A stretch of DNA of 64,000 bases, taken from contig KV748240.1 in assembly GCA_001692895.1 (NCBI GenBank), forward strand, positions 248,001 to 312,000, in the 5' to 3' direction. A program made the translations under genes and the position numbers. Positions 1 to 9,437 of this stretch are shown piece after piece. How positions within the stretch are numbered: the first letter of the stretch is position 1; each line of letters begins with the position of its first letter. The notes under the pieces are model-generated. The model was not told where the DNA came from. It was given only the letters and a program-made list of their open reading frames with translations, and searched no databases. The DNA comes from Cenococcum geophilum 1.58. Lineage: Eukaryota; Ascomycota; Dothideomycetes; Gloniales; Gloniaceae.

Positions 1-3000
1 TTTGCTTCAAAGAGTGCGAACACGTCTGTAGCAGCTGAATCTTTCAAGAGGCGGGTTGCTAAATTTTCGTCCTTAGCACAATTGACTGCATTTTTCATTC
101 CAGCCAGAGCATCTCTCAGTGTAGCTAGGACTTGATTTTGGTTATTCTTGATTGTGGCCCGAAGAACCTCTGGAGAAATATCGCTGTCACCTACGGAATT
201 TGCGGCTTCATAGTGGCTTTCCGCCTCTGTTCGCGCCAGCCGATATTGCATTATTGTCTGCTCCACAATTTCTTTGTACCACAACGAAAATGGTTGGAGT
301 GAGGAATAAGGCTCGTCGGTCGACAATTGAAATCTCACAAGGTTTGCCCAAGCGCGAACATTAAGCCTGCAAGCTTCTCGGTGAGACGACGAATGATCCA
401 CAAGGCCTCGGAGAAGATCGACTCTAGGGCGAAATTCCGACGGCGACGCCCAGTACAAAGTGCAGAGAACGTCGTGGTGATTACGAAGTGCATCTAGATC
501 CTCCTGCCTGATACACTCATCTTTACGATAAATACGCCCATGATTTGGGATGAATCGCCACGCTATGCCACGTATTTTCTTGTCAGAGTAAACATTTCGC
601 ATACCCCGCAGACCTAAGGCGAGGCTTTTAAGGAAGATATGGAAGGCTCGGTCTTCTGGTTGAACCTCTAGGGACGGATATTCTCCTAGCAGCTCCAGAA
701 ACCGTGGGGACCCTCTACTCTCTTCGTGCCGCAACTGGGCAAGACCATTGCGCGCAAAGAAATCGAATACTCCACCCAGAAGCGTTTCGCATTTGCGCCA
801 ACCCCAGTTTCTGATAAGGTTATGGCATCTCGTCAGCATAGCTCTGATGTAGGCATTCAAAGAAGAGTTGTTTCCTCTGGAAGATTCAGGACAAAAAGAG
901 AAAAGACGATTTATCATAGATTTAACGAAGCCCCAGTTTTCGTTTGATGTAGTGAAGCGTCGACCAACTTGAAGGGCTCCACTGCTATCAAACTCAACGA
1001 ATGGTAGAAAGACGAACGCACTATACCAGATCCGCTCAAAAGCTGCAATTTGGTTGATTTTAGCGACCTCAGTGGATAATTCTCCATTTATGACATCCCA
1101 GAAAACACTTCCAGGTATGTTAAGCCGATCAAGGACGTGTAAGGTAACAACAAGACATTCGACATAGCATTTCTCCGCGTCAATACCTGCTTCTCGCTCT
1201 TGATGCCGCCTATTTTCATCTAAGAAAACTCGTAATTCAGGACAGCCTTTTTGAAGTAAAATCTTGAGCAGGGCCTTGGAAACCTTTTTAACCAAGAGTT
1301 CTGCTTCTGGCCCAACAACTAATTCGCAGCTTGGGTGACGTGCTATCTGGACAAGCTGTCCGGAAATGGCAAGTATGTAAGTTAGAATGCGAGTTGACCG
1401 GCGGTCAATTTCTTGAGCAAGATTTGCATCAGACCAAGTTACCGTTGTTGTCGATAAAGTGGTGATAAAGAGATGATCTACGAGCTCAAGCATCTTCGTT
1501 ATAAAAGGCCGACGATCTACAGGATCCAGGAATGATAATGAAGTTGAGAGGTACTTGATGATAGATCGGAGGAAGACGGACGTCTTTGAGAGGGCGTATT
1601 TGACGAGATTTTCAGGTTCAGAAGTCAATCCTAAGTTTGGTGAGATATCTACTCGTCTGCAAAATGCATGCACAATTGCAGTTAATTCAGATGATGTTTC
1701 TTCAGTCCATGAACTACAATGAAGCCCTTTTCCGTTGTAGGGAATAATAGAGTGTCCTGCGGGTATGTCCAAATCTCTTTGAGTAACATGGAGGCAGCTG
1801 CTCAAGTCCCCGCTACCGATAAATGTCGATTGATGAAAGAAGGTCCCGGCTTCTAACGGGAAGACATCGAAATTGATGGAGAATCGAGTACCAAAAGAAC
1901 TAAGACCAAAAAGTGCCGGAACGTTCTTGCTGCTATGAGTCACCTCGAGGGTCTGATGGAAAACCTCTTCCGGGGGGGGTTCACTCGGTTGTCTAAACTC
2001 CCTAGCCTCTACGTCAAGACGACGAACAGGTCCCTTGCGTGGTATATGAACAGTGCGGGATATTACTGGAGCGCGCTGTTGTTGCTTTACAGTGTCGTAT
2101 GCTAGGGAATCAACACCAAGTTGAGGCGGAAGTATTGCAGCAGCATCATCATGATCATCATCAGCAAGATATCTGGTGAGCTGGGGGTTTCCCATTGACT
2201 TCGCATGGCTTAGCTGATCAAGAAACTGTCGGTCAGCCTGGCATAGCTTTTTCTGAAAGGCAGACTTTTGATGTTGCATATCAAACTCTGTCTCAAGGCC
2301 TTCCAATTGTGCTGTACGATAAGCTGGAATATTCTTCAATGCTCGGGCCTGTACAAGCTTATGAAGACTTGGACTATGGTTTCCAGTTCCTGTGGGACCG
2401 GAAATTGGTTCATAACTATTCCTCTGGACGGGCATAGAATCAAGGGAGAGTTGTTGAAAGTTCGGACTACCACACACTTTGTTCCTGGTCGTTTCTGAAG
2501 ATACAGGCTTCCTCACAGAAACAGTAGAAAATCGCTTCCGTGTGGGAGGCGGAAGACTTCTTTGTCGGTACTGAGGGTGGGGTTGCTGTTGATTATCTGG
2601 TCGATCTATGAGAGGCCAATGCTTCTTTTTCATATTTATTAATTTCCGAGGCTTTAACGAAGGTAAAAGACTTCCAGCCGTCCACTCGCGGAGAGTTCGA
2701 TTGGCATCTTCAGTGTCTGTATGCGTATGTAACCGGATGTATTTCGTTTTCGGGCTGTGTCGTCCATCTTCAGGCTGACGACGGGCTTGCCTTGCAGCAA
2801 GCCTAATGAACTGAGGTATACTATCATTTACCTCTGATCTCATCTGGTGGGAATCAAGTATGCTCAAGCGAGGCGAATGTAGCTTGGGTGGTCTCGGCTT
2901 TGGGGTAATTATTTTGCTGTCACCAGTACCTCCAGGTGGCCTGGGTCGAAATGTTGGGGTGTGATTTGACGGGATGCCGCTTGTTCCTTTAAGATGTTTT

Positions 3001-4929
3001 CTTGGAACATCAAAAACATCTGTCAACTTCGATTGGCGCTTCTGGCTCCTGCTATTGGTCGTTTTCGCACGGGAAGTCGAAGGTAACATTAGATCTACCC
3101 GGTTATCTTCGATAACATCTAAGACTCCAGTACTGCCTGTTAAATTGGGGAATGATACCACATTTCTGCTGAGTGAATATGGAGAAGACGGCGATTCGTC
3201 AACAACACGGCTATTGAGCAGTCTGTCAGATTCGTCAGAGGTCTCTAGGCTACCGTCAACAGGCTCCGGTTCGGGTGATAGAGTGTTGTTGTTCTTTGAA
3301 GATCTTATAACCCTTTGCGCAACACCACGATGAGACTCGAGTCTGTCCGGAGAAATATTACGAGGTTTTTGAGCTTTGGCTGGGGGCCGCCTTTTGAGCT
3401 GATCTTGGCGGTCAAGCTTCAGCCACGATGCCGGCAGTACTCCTTTGATTTTTCTCTCAACCTGTTTGAGTTGGCTTGATTCGCTTCCATTCGACTGAGA
3501 GTCTGACGTATCCGAATCTGACGGATCCGAATCCGAGGATGATTGAACCATTATAGAGGTCGTACGAGAGATATGGGTTCTTTGCCTTAGAGTGCTTCGT
3601 GGAGGTGTATCACTATCACTTTCCCGTGCAATGGCATGTTGAAGAGGACTTGTATCAGAAGACACGATTGGGGTTGGCAGCCGGATCGGAGATGTATCTT
3701 TCGGCATTCGAAAGCCGTTACGAATGGCATAACGTATCGGACTACGCAAATGAGGGGAAGGAGGGACATCATAAATACCACTATTCGTTAACCTCAACCG
3801 TTTGCCGTGGGATAAAAGAGAAGTTTCGTTTCGTCCGTATTCTCCATAATGCTTTCGCGTTGCGTCAAAATCATGTATCGTTTTGCGACGTTTGTAGCTC
3901 TGTTGAACCACGTCAACTTTACACCTAAGGATAGCATCAACATCAGGCAATTCTTCGTCTTCGTCAAATGAAAGGTGTAAGGGAGGCGCGGCGTTCGTCC
4001 CCATGTTTTCCTTCAGGAGAGCTGAATCCACATGCACAGTTTCCGTTGGGTTAATTGGTTGGGTCTCATCTTCTGGATCAAATTCTTGCTCTTGGGTTTC
4101 CACAGCTTCAAGTGCTAGACTGTGGCTTGGCAAGTCTGCTCCAATATGAACCGGCTTGATCCCTCTAGACTTAAGAGTTTGGCGATATCGTTCGCCTTCT
4201 AACAGATACGGATGGAGCTGAATGGGATTTCGCCTTCTCAATGTACGCCTGCTTCGCTGCTGTATCTGCTCCCCTTTAGCAGTCGAAGGTGACCGCATGC
4301 TCACATTTAAGGGTATCTTCGTGACCACCACTTGAACAACGTCTGCGCTAGTATCTTGCACTCTGAATGTTCCATATCTTTGCATTAGCCCTCTCTGGTT
4401 CTCATCACTTTCAGATTCCGACGACGTCAGCGCGCCTAGTGACGAAGATGAAAAATCTTCACTGAAAGGTAATTGTCTCCCAGCATCAGAGGTATTATGT
4501 TGGGGTAGACCTTCATTTTTATCCGGTGTAGATTTTCGTTGCGCGGGTTTTACTAAGGTCAAATCTTGTTGGAGCTCATCAGCCTCACAGACTGTGACTT
4601 GCAATGGTTCGTTATGGCCATCGAGCCCAGGAGAGGTTGCTAGATTGTGCTGGGGTTGGACCTGTGCAAATTAGCATTATTTACCGCACCTAGAGCAGAA
4701 AGTACCGGACATGTTGCGAAAGCCCCGCGAGAATATAGTCCTGTGAGCTTCTTTCTGCTCCATTCTCAGATAGTGTTCGCGTCCTTAGTTCTGGCGAGGA
4801 AGCAAGCGTTGACTTTTCCAGAACTTGATGCGCATTTTGGCGGGGCGGACTTGGCGAACTCGTGCTATGGTCAAGTTCATCTTCTTCATCTGTGTCCTGG
4901 ACAAAGCCTTTTTCCCGCCATCTTGACAT
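1..4929 (-). CDS. mus7: Mus7/MMS22-family DNA repair protein (partial, C-terminus off the left edge)
   Basis: A minus-strand frame is open from about 4661 to base 1, about 1550 codons. A short first exon starts at ATG 4929 (MSRWREKGFVQDTDEEDE). About 1620 residues are visible; from memory, fungal homologues are nearer 2000. Seen: an acidic, low-complexity N-terminal half with Ser/Asp runs, the segment TLRRRNPIQLHPYLLEGERY at about 4200-4260, a basic linker, then a helical C-terminal half containing LVDHSSSHREACRLNVRAW at about 340-400. These match the fungal Mus7/MMS22 family. Known role: Mms22/Mus7 works with the Rtt101-Mms1 cullin ubiquitin ligase in recovery of stalled replication forks and recombination. 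The first intron is about 4662-4710. The phase-compatible donor reads GTCCGG, which is weak; the better-looking GTACTT at 4705 gives the wrong phase. An upstream in-frame ATG at 4956 is possible but gives a less family-like start. Confidence 0.88.
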
Positions 4930-5122
4930 TTGGAACGTCGGGCATGTCGTCTTCAACGTTGCTCAAATGTTTGATAAAGGTGTACTTACCGTTAAATTCA
5001 CGTCGAATCTTAGTGACGCGATTTTGGGACGCGTCAGAATAAGCGAGCACGTGCTGGTGGAACTTAAGCAGGGACCTCAAAAGATTCAGTGGCAACCTTT
5101 TTTGTATCATCAATTCGATGCC

Positions 5123-5580
5123 ATGAGCAGAGCCAGAGGGTTCTTTCCTGTTGTATTAGCCAGCGTGTTTGGCGTGGCTACTGGTATGAGCCATGCACAC
5201 GCCGAAACATCTTATTTTGCACTAAGAACTTCTGCAGCCATTGCGACATTAGATCCTGCCTTCAAAGAGCAACAGAAGAAGAAGCTAGAAGAGGCACAGG
5301 CGCAGTACGTTTTATCATTCATGCATATTTTCACATCATTAAGTTATATTAGAGATAGTTCATCAAGCGGTTCTGCCCAGGATGGCGATGCAATCAGATA
5401 GTCCCACTCATAAATGCCGCTGCAAGTTTACCTGCTAGAGACAACTCATTAGAGGAACAGAGTGCTTCATATACGACAAAGTCGCGTCTTTGGTCTCTGT
5501 TAGGCTTTTGGGCTTGGGAAAGAGGGCGGACGGGATCAAGTTCGGCCAACCAAAAGGAAGCAACAGCACAGGGTGATTCA
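5123..5580 (+). CDS. small conserved protein with N-terminal hydrophobic segment, probably mitochondrial
   Basis: ATG 5123 opens MSRARGFFPVVLASVFGVAT, a basic start followed by one hydrophobic segment. Exon 1 is 5123-5183. The intron 5184-5237 (GTATGA...TGCAG) is in phase and joins to IATLDPAFKEQQKKKLEEAQ, a charged coiled segment ending at 5304 before a GTACGT donor. The end is uncertain. An acceptor at 5352 gives a short tail stopping at 5399-5401. A frame open from 5359 to 5580 (including SRLWSLLGFWAWERGR) looks coding but is not reached in phase by the GTACGT donor; it needs a weaker donor at 5309. Short fungal proteins with this start, one membrane anchor and a KEQ-rich helix are typical of small inner-membrane mitochondrial factors, but I cannot name the family. 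It is divergent from mus7, with starts 193 bp apart. Confidence 0.5.
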
Positions 5581-5943
5581 GATCAGCATAGCTTACATCC
5601 ACAACTAAAATCATAGCGTCTTCACAACACAAGAGCAGCATAAACCTTTGCTATGACTAGCTAGACAATTGACGCGTCTTCTTTCGGCCCAGAGCCGTTG
5701 TGTTCGCGAACGATTTTATCATCTGGGAGTACCTTTGTACTCGGAAACAATCTTAAGATCAGTGATCTTATTGGACTGGACCGGAGTGGATTTAAACCCC
5801 AAATCCACTTCATACGCTGAGGAGGCGGTGGAGCTCCAGGACTCCAATATGGCTCCAGATCAAATATATACTATAAATAGTAAGTCTTGGCAGAAGGTGA
5901 GAAAAAAGGTAAGGAAGGAAGAACGTACCAAATCAACCTCAAA

Positions 5944-6240
5944 TCACAAAGCCTCTATATAAGCTTTGTGATCTTCTGCCTTAATCGCCTCCTCAAAGGC
6001 AGCATATACGCCCTCATCGTGGCTCTCACTCTCGTCATCATCTGGCTCTATAACCACTGGTCCACCCGGCCCACCCGGCTCCCCGGAGGTGCCTCTGCTA
6101 CGGCATTTGCTGCTGCATTTACTGCTGCATTTTCTGCTGCTTCTGCTTCTCCCATTGCGGCTTCCTCCATAGCTTCCTTATACGCGGCAACTCGAACCTT
6201 TAAGTTCTCCTTTAGTAATACCATTTGTGGTATACGAGCC
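5944..6240 (-). pseudogene. remnant of an Ala-rich, acidic C-terminal coding region
   Basis: On the minus strand, 6240 to about 6060 reads as an Ala/Glu-rich helix (AYKEAMEEAAMGEAEAAENA and on). It then shifts frame within a Gly/Pro stretch to IEPDDDESESHDEGVYAAF and ends at the TGA at 5944. Reading both halves requires one frameshift near 6060-6080. The sequence keeps CA dinucleotides, so it is less mutated than the island beside it. I do not recognise the protein. A degenerate transposon-encoded tail is possible because it borders the island, but nothing catalytic is visible. Upstream minus-strand ORFs (to 6597) may belong to the same relic but share no clear motif. Confidence 0.35.
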
Positions 6241-6599
6241 GCTCGTACTTATCTGATATAGGCGGCAATGCAAGTATATATTGTCGGCTTTTAAATTGAT
6301 TAATTTTAGGGCTAGGATAACGTCGCAAGATGGTAGAGGTGGGCGTACTAAGAGAAATCGTTCTATCGCGGAGGTAGGAAAGTCGATACAACACCACAAC
6401 TGTAAGTGTAGATGCAGAGCCGCAACAGCAGAAGCGACAGCAGTAGGGGCAGGATGTTGGTAGGGGGGTACTTGGGCAGTCTCTTTGAGCTCAGCGACGT
6501 GTCGCGTGACAGCGCGCGGGCCATCTTGTAGATATCTTCTCGAGCCATCGAGCCCCTTAGATTCTTCCTCATAAAGTATCATATATATCATTTCCATCA

Positions 6600-6703
6600 G
6601 CCTGCTCAGCGTCCGACACAGGTATCCTAGATTCTATGGCTAATACACTAACGTAGTCTGCGGGCAAGTAGCCATTGCGGGCAAGTGGCCAATGTCAAAA
6701 CTC
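6600..6703. other. spacer with a two-copy direct repeat at the island edge
   Basis: Two tandem copies of a roughly 20-bp unit containing GCGGGCAAGT and GCC(A/A)TTG-like sequence lie at 6659-6695, just outside the fold-back element. No coding sequence is seen. This marks the left border between ordinary composition and the AT-rich island. Confidence 0.4.
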
Positions 6704-6846
6704 ACCAAAAATTAGAAAACTTATACCTTAATATCTCAACAACCACCAAATAATAAATTCTAATAATTTAGATTTAGACTTACATATATACTTTACAGCT
6801 TCTATTAAAGTTGCATAGTAAATAGTTTAGTAGTTTTTAAGATATA
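6704..6846. repeat. left arm of an ancient fold-back element (layer 1 of the nest)
   Basis: The stretch from ACCAAAAATTAGAAAAC (6704) to AAGATAT (6846) is found again, inverted, partly at 6880-6886 and 7283-7302 and mainly at 31490-31606, ending AATTTTTGGT. Matching blocks include TTATACCTTAATATCT, AATAATAAATTCTAAT and AGCTTCTATTAAAGTT. The arms are interrupted only by the MITE at 6887 and LTR element C, so the original was a palindromic element of a few hundred bases with a loop of about 30 nt at 6847-6879. Differences between arms are largely RIP-type transitions. Confidence 0.75.
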
Positions 6847-6886
6847 GTAATTTGGCCTTATTTGGGCCCTAAATTTTAATATCTTA

Positions 6887-7282
6887 GGGGTCGTTCGGTT
6901 GCAATCTGGAGGCCTTCAGATTCAGTTCAGAATAGAGTTGATCTGGAGCTCCAATCTGATTCTGAGCCGACCGTTCGGTTGAATTCCAGTTCAACTTGAC
7001 TTCAGCCACAAACTTTTGATGTTCCTCTGACCGCCTAAAAAACACGCTAAAATAAGGCGCACTTTACCATATATGGAATCTGAACTGAGGTCTTGGCGTC
7101 AGTTCAAATCAGGAGCTCGAAGCTCCTCATTTGAACTCCAGATTGAATCTGAAGGCTTCAGATTGCACACGTCCGCGCAACCCGTAGAGCCACAGACGCG
7201 TGTCAAATCGGGAAGGAGCGCGTTCTTTCTGCCGGACTTTCAGTTTAGATTCAAAAACGTCAGATTGCAACCGAACGACCCC
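6887..7282. mobile_element. PIF/Harbinger-like (Tourist-type) MITE, 396 bp
   Basis: Terminal inverted repeats GGGGTCGTTCGGTTGCAATC (6887) and its reverse complement (ending 7282) enclose non-coding sequence. The 3-bp flanks TTA (6884-6886) and TTA (7283-7285) form a target duplication. GGGG-start TIRs with a GTTCGGTT/GTTTGGTT core and a TTA duplication are the signature of PIF/Harbinger-derived MITEs. Internally it has further self-complementary GGAGCTCC-type blocks. CA and TG dinucleotides are well preserved, unlike the DNA on both sides. ORFs crossing it are chance readings. Confidence 0.85.
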
Positions 7283-7302
7283 TTAAAAACTACTAAACTA
7301 TT

Positions 7303-7728
7303 TGTTACGGACGCTTTAAGTACGATGTTACGACTACTTGGAGAAGAGACGGAAGAAGCTAGTTGGTTGATACAAGCACGGTCCAGGATGGAGCCGATAG
7401 AACCATGTGACGAGGAATAGTAACCGAGGTCACATGACGTGCTACGTATTGAACGAGAGGAACGGGAGGAACTTACGTACCTTATGTATAAGACGTATAT
7501 CACGTATAAGAAGGATTTTATAGGAGTACGGTTGTGTATTTAAGGACCCTTAGTTCTTACCTAGATAGTTCCTTCCTTATAGTGATTCTTAGAATATAAT
7601 TGGAGTTAATCTATTAGGCAACTATTCCACCAGTTATTATTATATTGTTAACTTCTATATTTACATTTCCTATATACCTAGCCCAATAATAGGACCTACT
7701 ATAGTTCTTACTATAAGGTTTTGTTATA
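7303..7728 (+). repeat. 5' LTR of element C (426 bp)
   Basis: It starts TGTTACGGACGC and ends TTGTTATA. It is 18 bp longer than the right LTR because of a small duplication around the GTATAAGACGTATATCACGT-type sequence near 7483-7505. Its first 180 bp or so keep CA and TG pairs that are TA in the right copy, so the two LTRs have been mutated to different degrees. Confidence 0.9.
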
Positions 7729-7759
7729 TAATTACTACCTAGTTATAGTATTAAATATA

Positions 7760-9246
7760 GAAGGTTAAACAACATACCACTAAAAGTAGCCACTATAACG
7801 CCATTGACGGCGGCAACTACTTTAAGGTTAGGTAACGACACTAGTATAGCAGATACTAACTTATAGTAACCTATAACGGTTAGATAACTATAAGAGATAG
7901 TTAACTAGCTAATAGAAAATAATACAATATTAGAAAATAGGATTAATGGGATAGGCGTAGCAAAGGTTAAGTTACTATTAATTAAAAGATACTTAGGAGA
8001 GAGATTAAAGCTTAAAGGATTCTTTATATAAATACACTTTAAGGTTGCGCAAGAAGGAGCTAAGCTAGCAATACCTATAGATTAAATAGCGTACGCAGGA
8101 TTGTTCTTAATAGAAAGGGCACTTAAATGGTTTAAGCCTTACCTTATAGAAATCTAGGTAAATGGAATAATAACTATAAACTAAGAGGTACGGTTTATAT
8201 TCTTAAGCTAGAATAGATTTATAGAACGACTTATATAAATATTTAGAGACCTAGAGGCAGTAACTATAGTAGAAAGAAAACTCCAAAATATTACGCAATA
8301 AACCTTAGCAATTAAGTATATAACGTAGTTCTAGACATTAGCGATATAAGTAGAGTGGAATAATAGGGCGCTTATAGTATAGTATAAACAGGGACTTAAG
8401 GCTAAAGTCTAGGATGTAATTATCCTAATAGAAGATACGGATACCCTAAGGGAACTAATAGATTAAGTAATTAAGATTAACAATTAGATCTACTAAAGGG
8501 AATAGGCTAAAAGAGGTTAGAATAGAGTTTTATAGTTATATAAGGCGTAGAGTATGTAATAACTAAAGCTAAGTTAAAAACTATAGTATAGTGTAGAGCT
8601 AATAGACCTAAGTGGTACTAAAGAAGCCTATAAGAGATAGAGTAAAAAACTATAGAAACCTAGGGGATAAGGATTAAGTAATTAAAGGTTTAAGGAGTAG
8701 AGGCTAAACCAAGGATCTTAGTAGTAGAAGATATTTAGGTAGACTCTATAGCAAAAGCAATGGTTTAGAGAGGGAGCTTATATAAATTGTAGAAAATAAG
8801 GTCACTTTGCGAGGGATTACAAAGATGGTTAAAAGTACTATGTAATGAAGGGAACTAGACTAATAGTAGACGATATATACGTATAGAGGGACGATAATAT
8901 ACTGCGAGGAATAAAAGAGTATTTAATTAAAAGTTTTGCGTTTTGTTATAATAACGTATACCAAATTTATAAGGACGCTAAGTATGGCGTAAGCTATTAG
9001 CTATAGGAGCTAGTACCTATAGAATATAGAGGAACTAATAAACTAGTTTATAGATCGGACATTAAAGATAATAAATTTGACGTAGGCGAAATATTTTATA
9101 ATAATAAGGTAATTAAAGCGGTTTACTGGGAATATGTAGCTATTAGAGATATTATATAAGAGGTAAAGGATAATTCCACTATAGAATAGGGAATATTAGT
9201 AGGGATTAAAACCCTACTAGATATAATGTCTATCGCTTTACGAGAC
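7760..9246 (+). pseudogene. gag region of element C, with a mutated CCHC zinc knuckle
   Basis: The plus-strand frame reads as Gypsy Gag interrupted by many TAG/TAA stops. A block around 8290-8480 resembles the Gag segment with VEWNNRAL and TLRELID. The zinc knuckle at 8788-8820 reads C-R-K-stop-G-H-F-A-R-D-Y: the first Cys and the His are present but the last Cys codon has become TAC (Tyr), as expected for G-to-A in TGC. Element A is inserted directly after this region at 9246-9250. Confidence 0.8.
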
Positions 9247-9250
9247 GCAA

Positions 9251-9437
9251 TGTTACGGCTCGTATAAATGCCTCTAAACCGAAGCTTGTAGAATGCTGTA
9301 TTATAAAGATACTAAGCTAAGGAGCAGAAGAAGGTTAAGGAAAGAATACGTCTATATACACGAGCCAAGTCTCCAAGCGAGCCCCTAACTAGGCTGCATG
9401 TAGACATCGCATGGGGCGGTGCCCCAGCGCCGTTACA
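9251..9437 (-). repeat. left LTR of element A (187 bp)
   Basis: It starts TGTTACGGCTCG and ends GCGCCGTTACA. It differs from the right copy at about ten sites by eye, all transitions, with RIP-direction changes in both copies. Confidence 0.92.

Noticed and set aside
2195-3928. Plus-strand ORFs of 76-119 codons
   Set aside because: They are antisense shadows of the continuous mus7 minus-strand frame, which carries recognisable family motifs.
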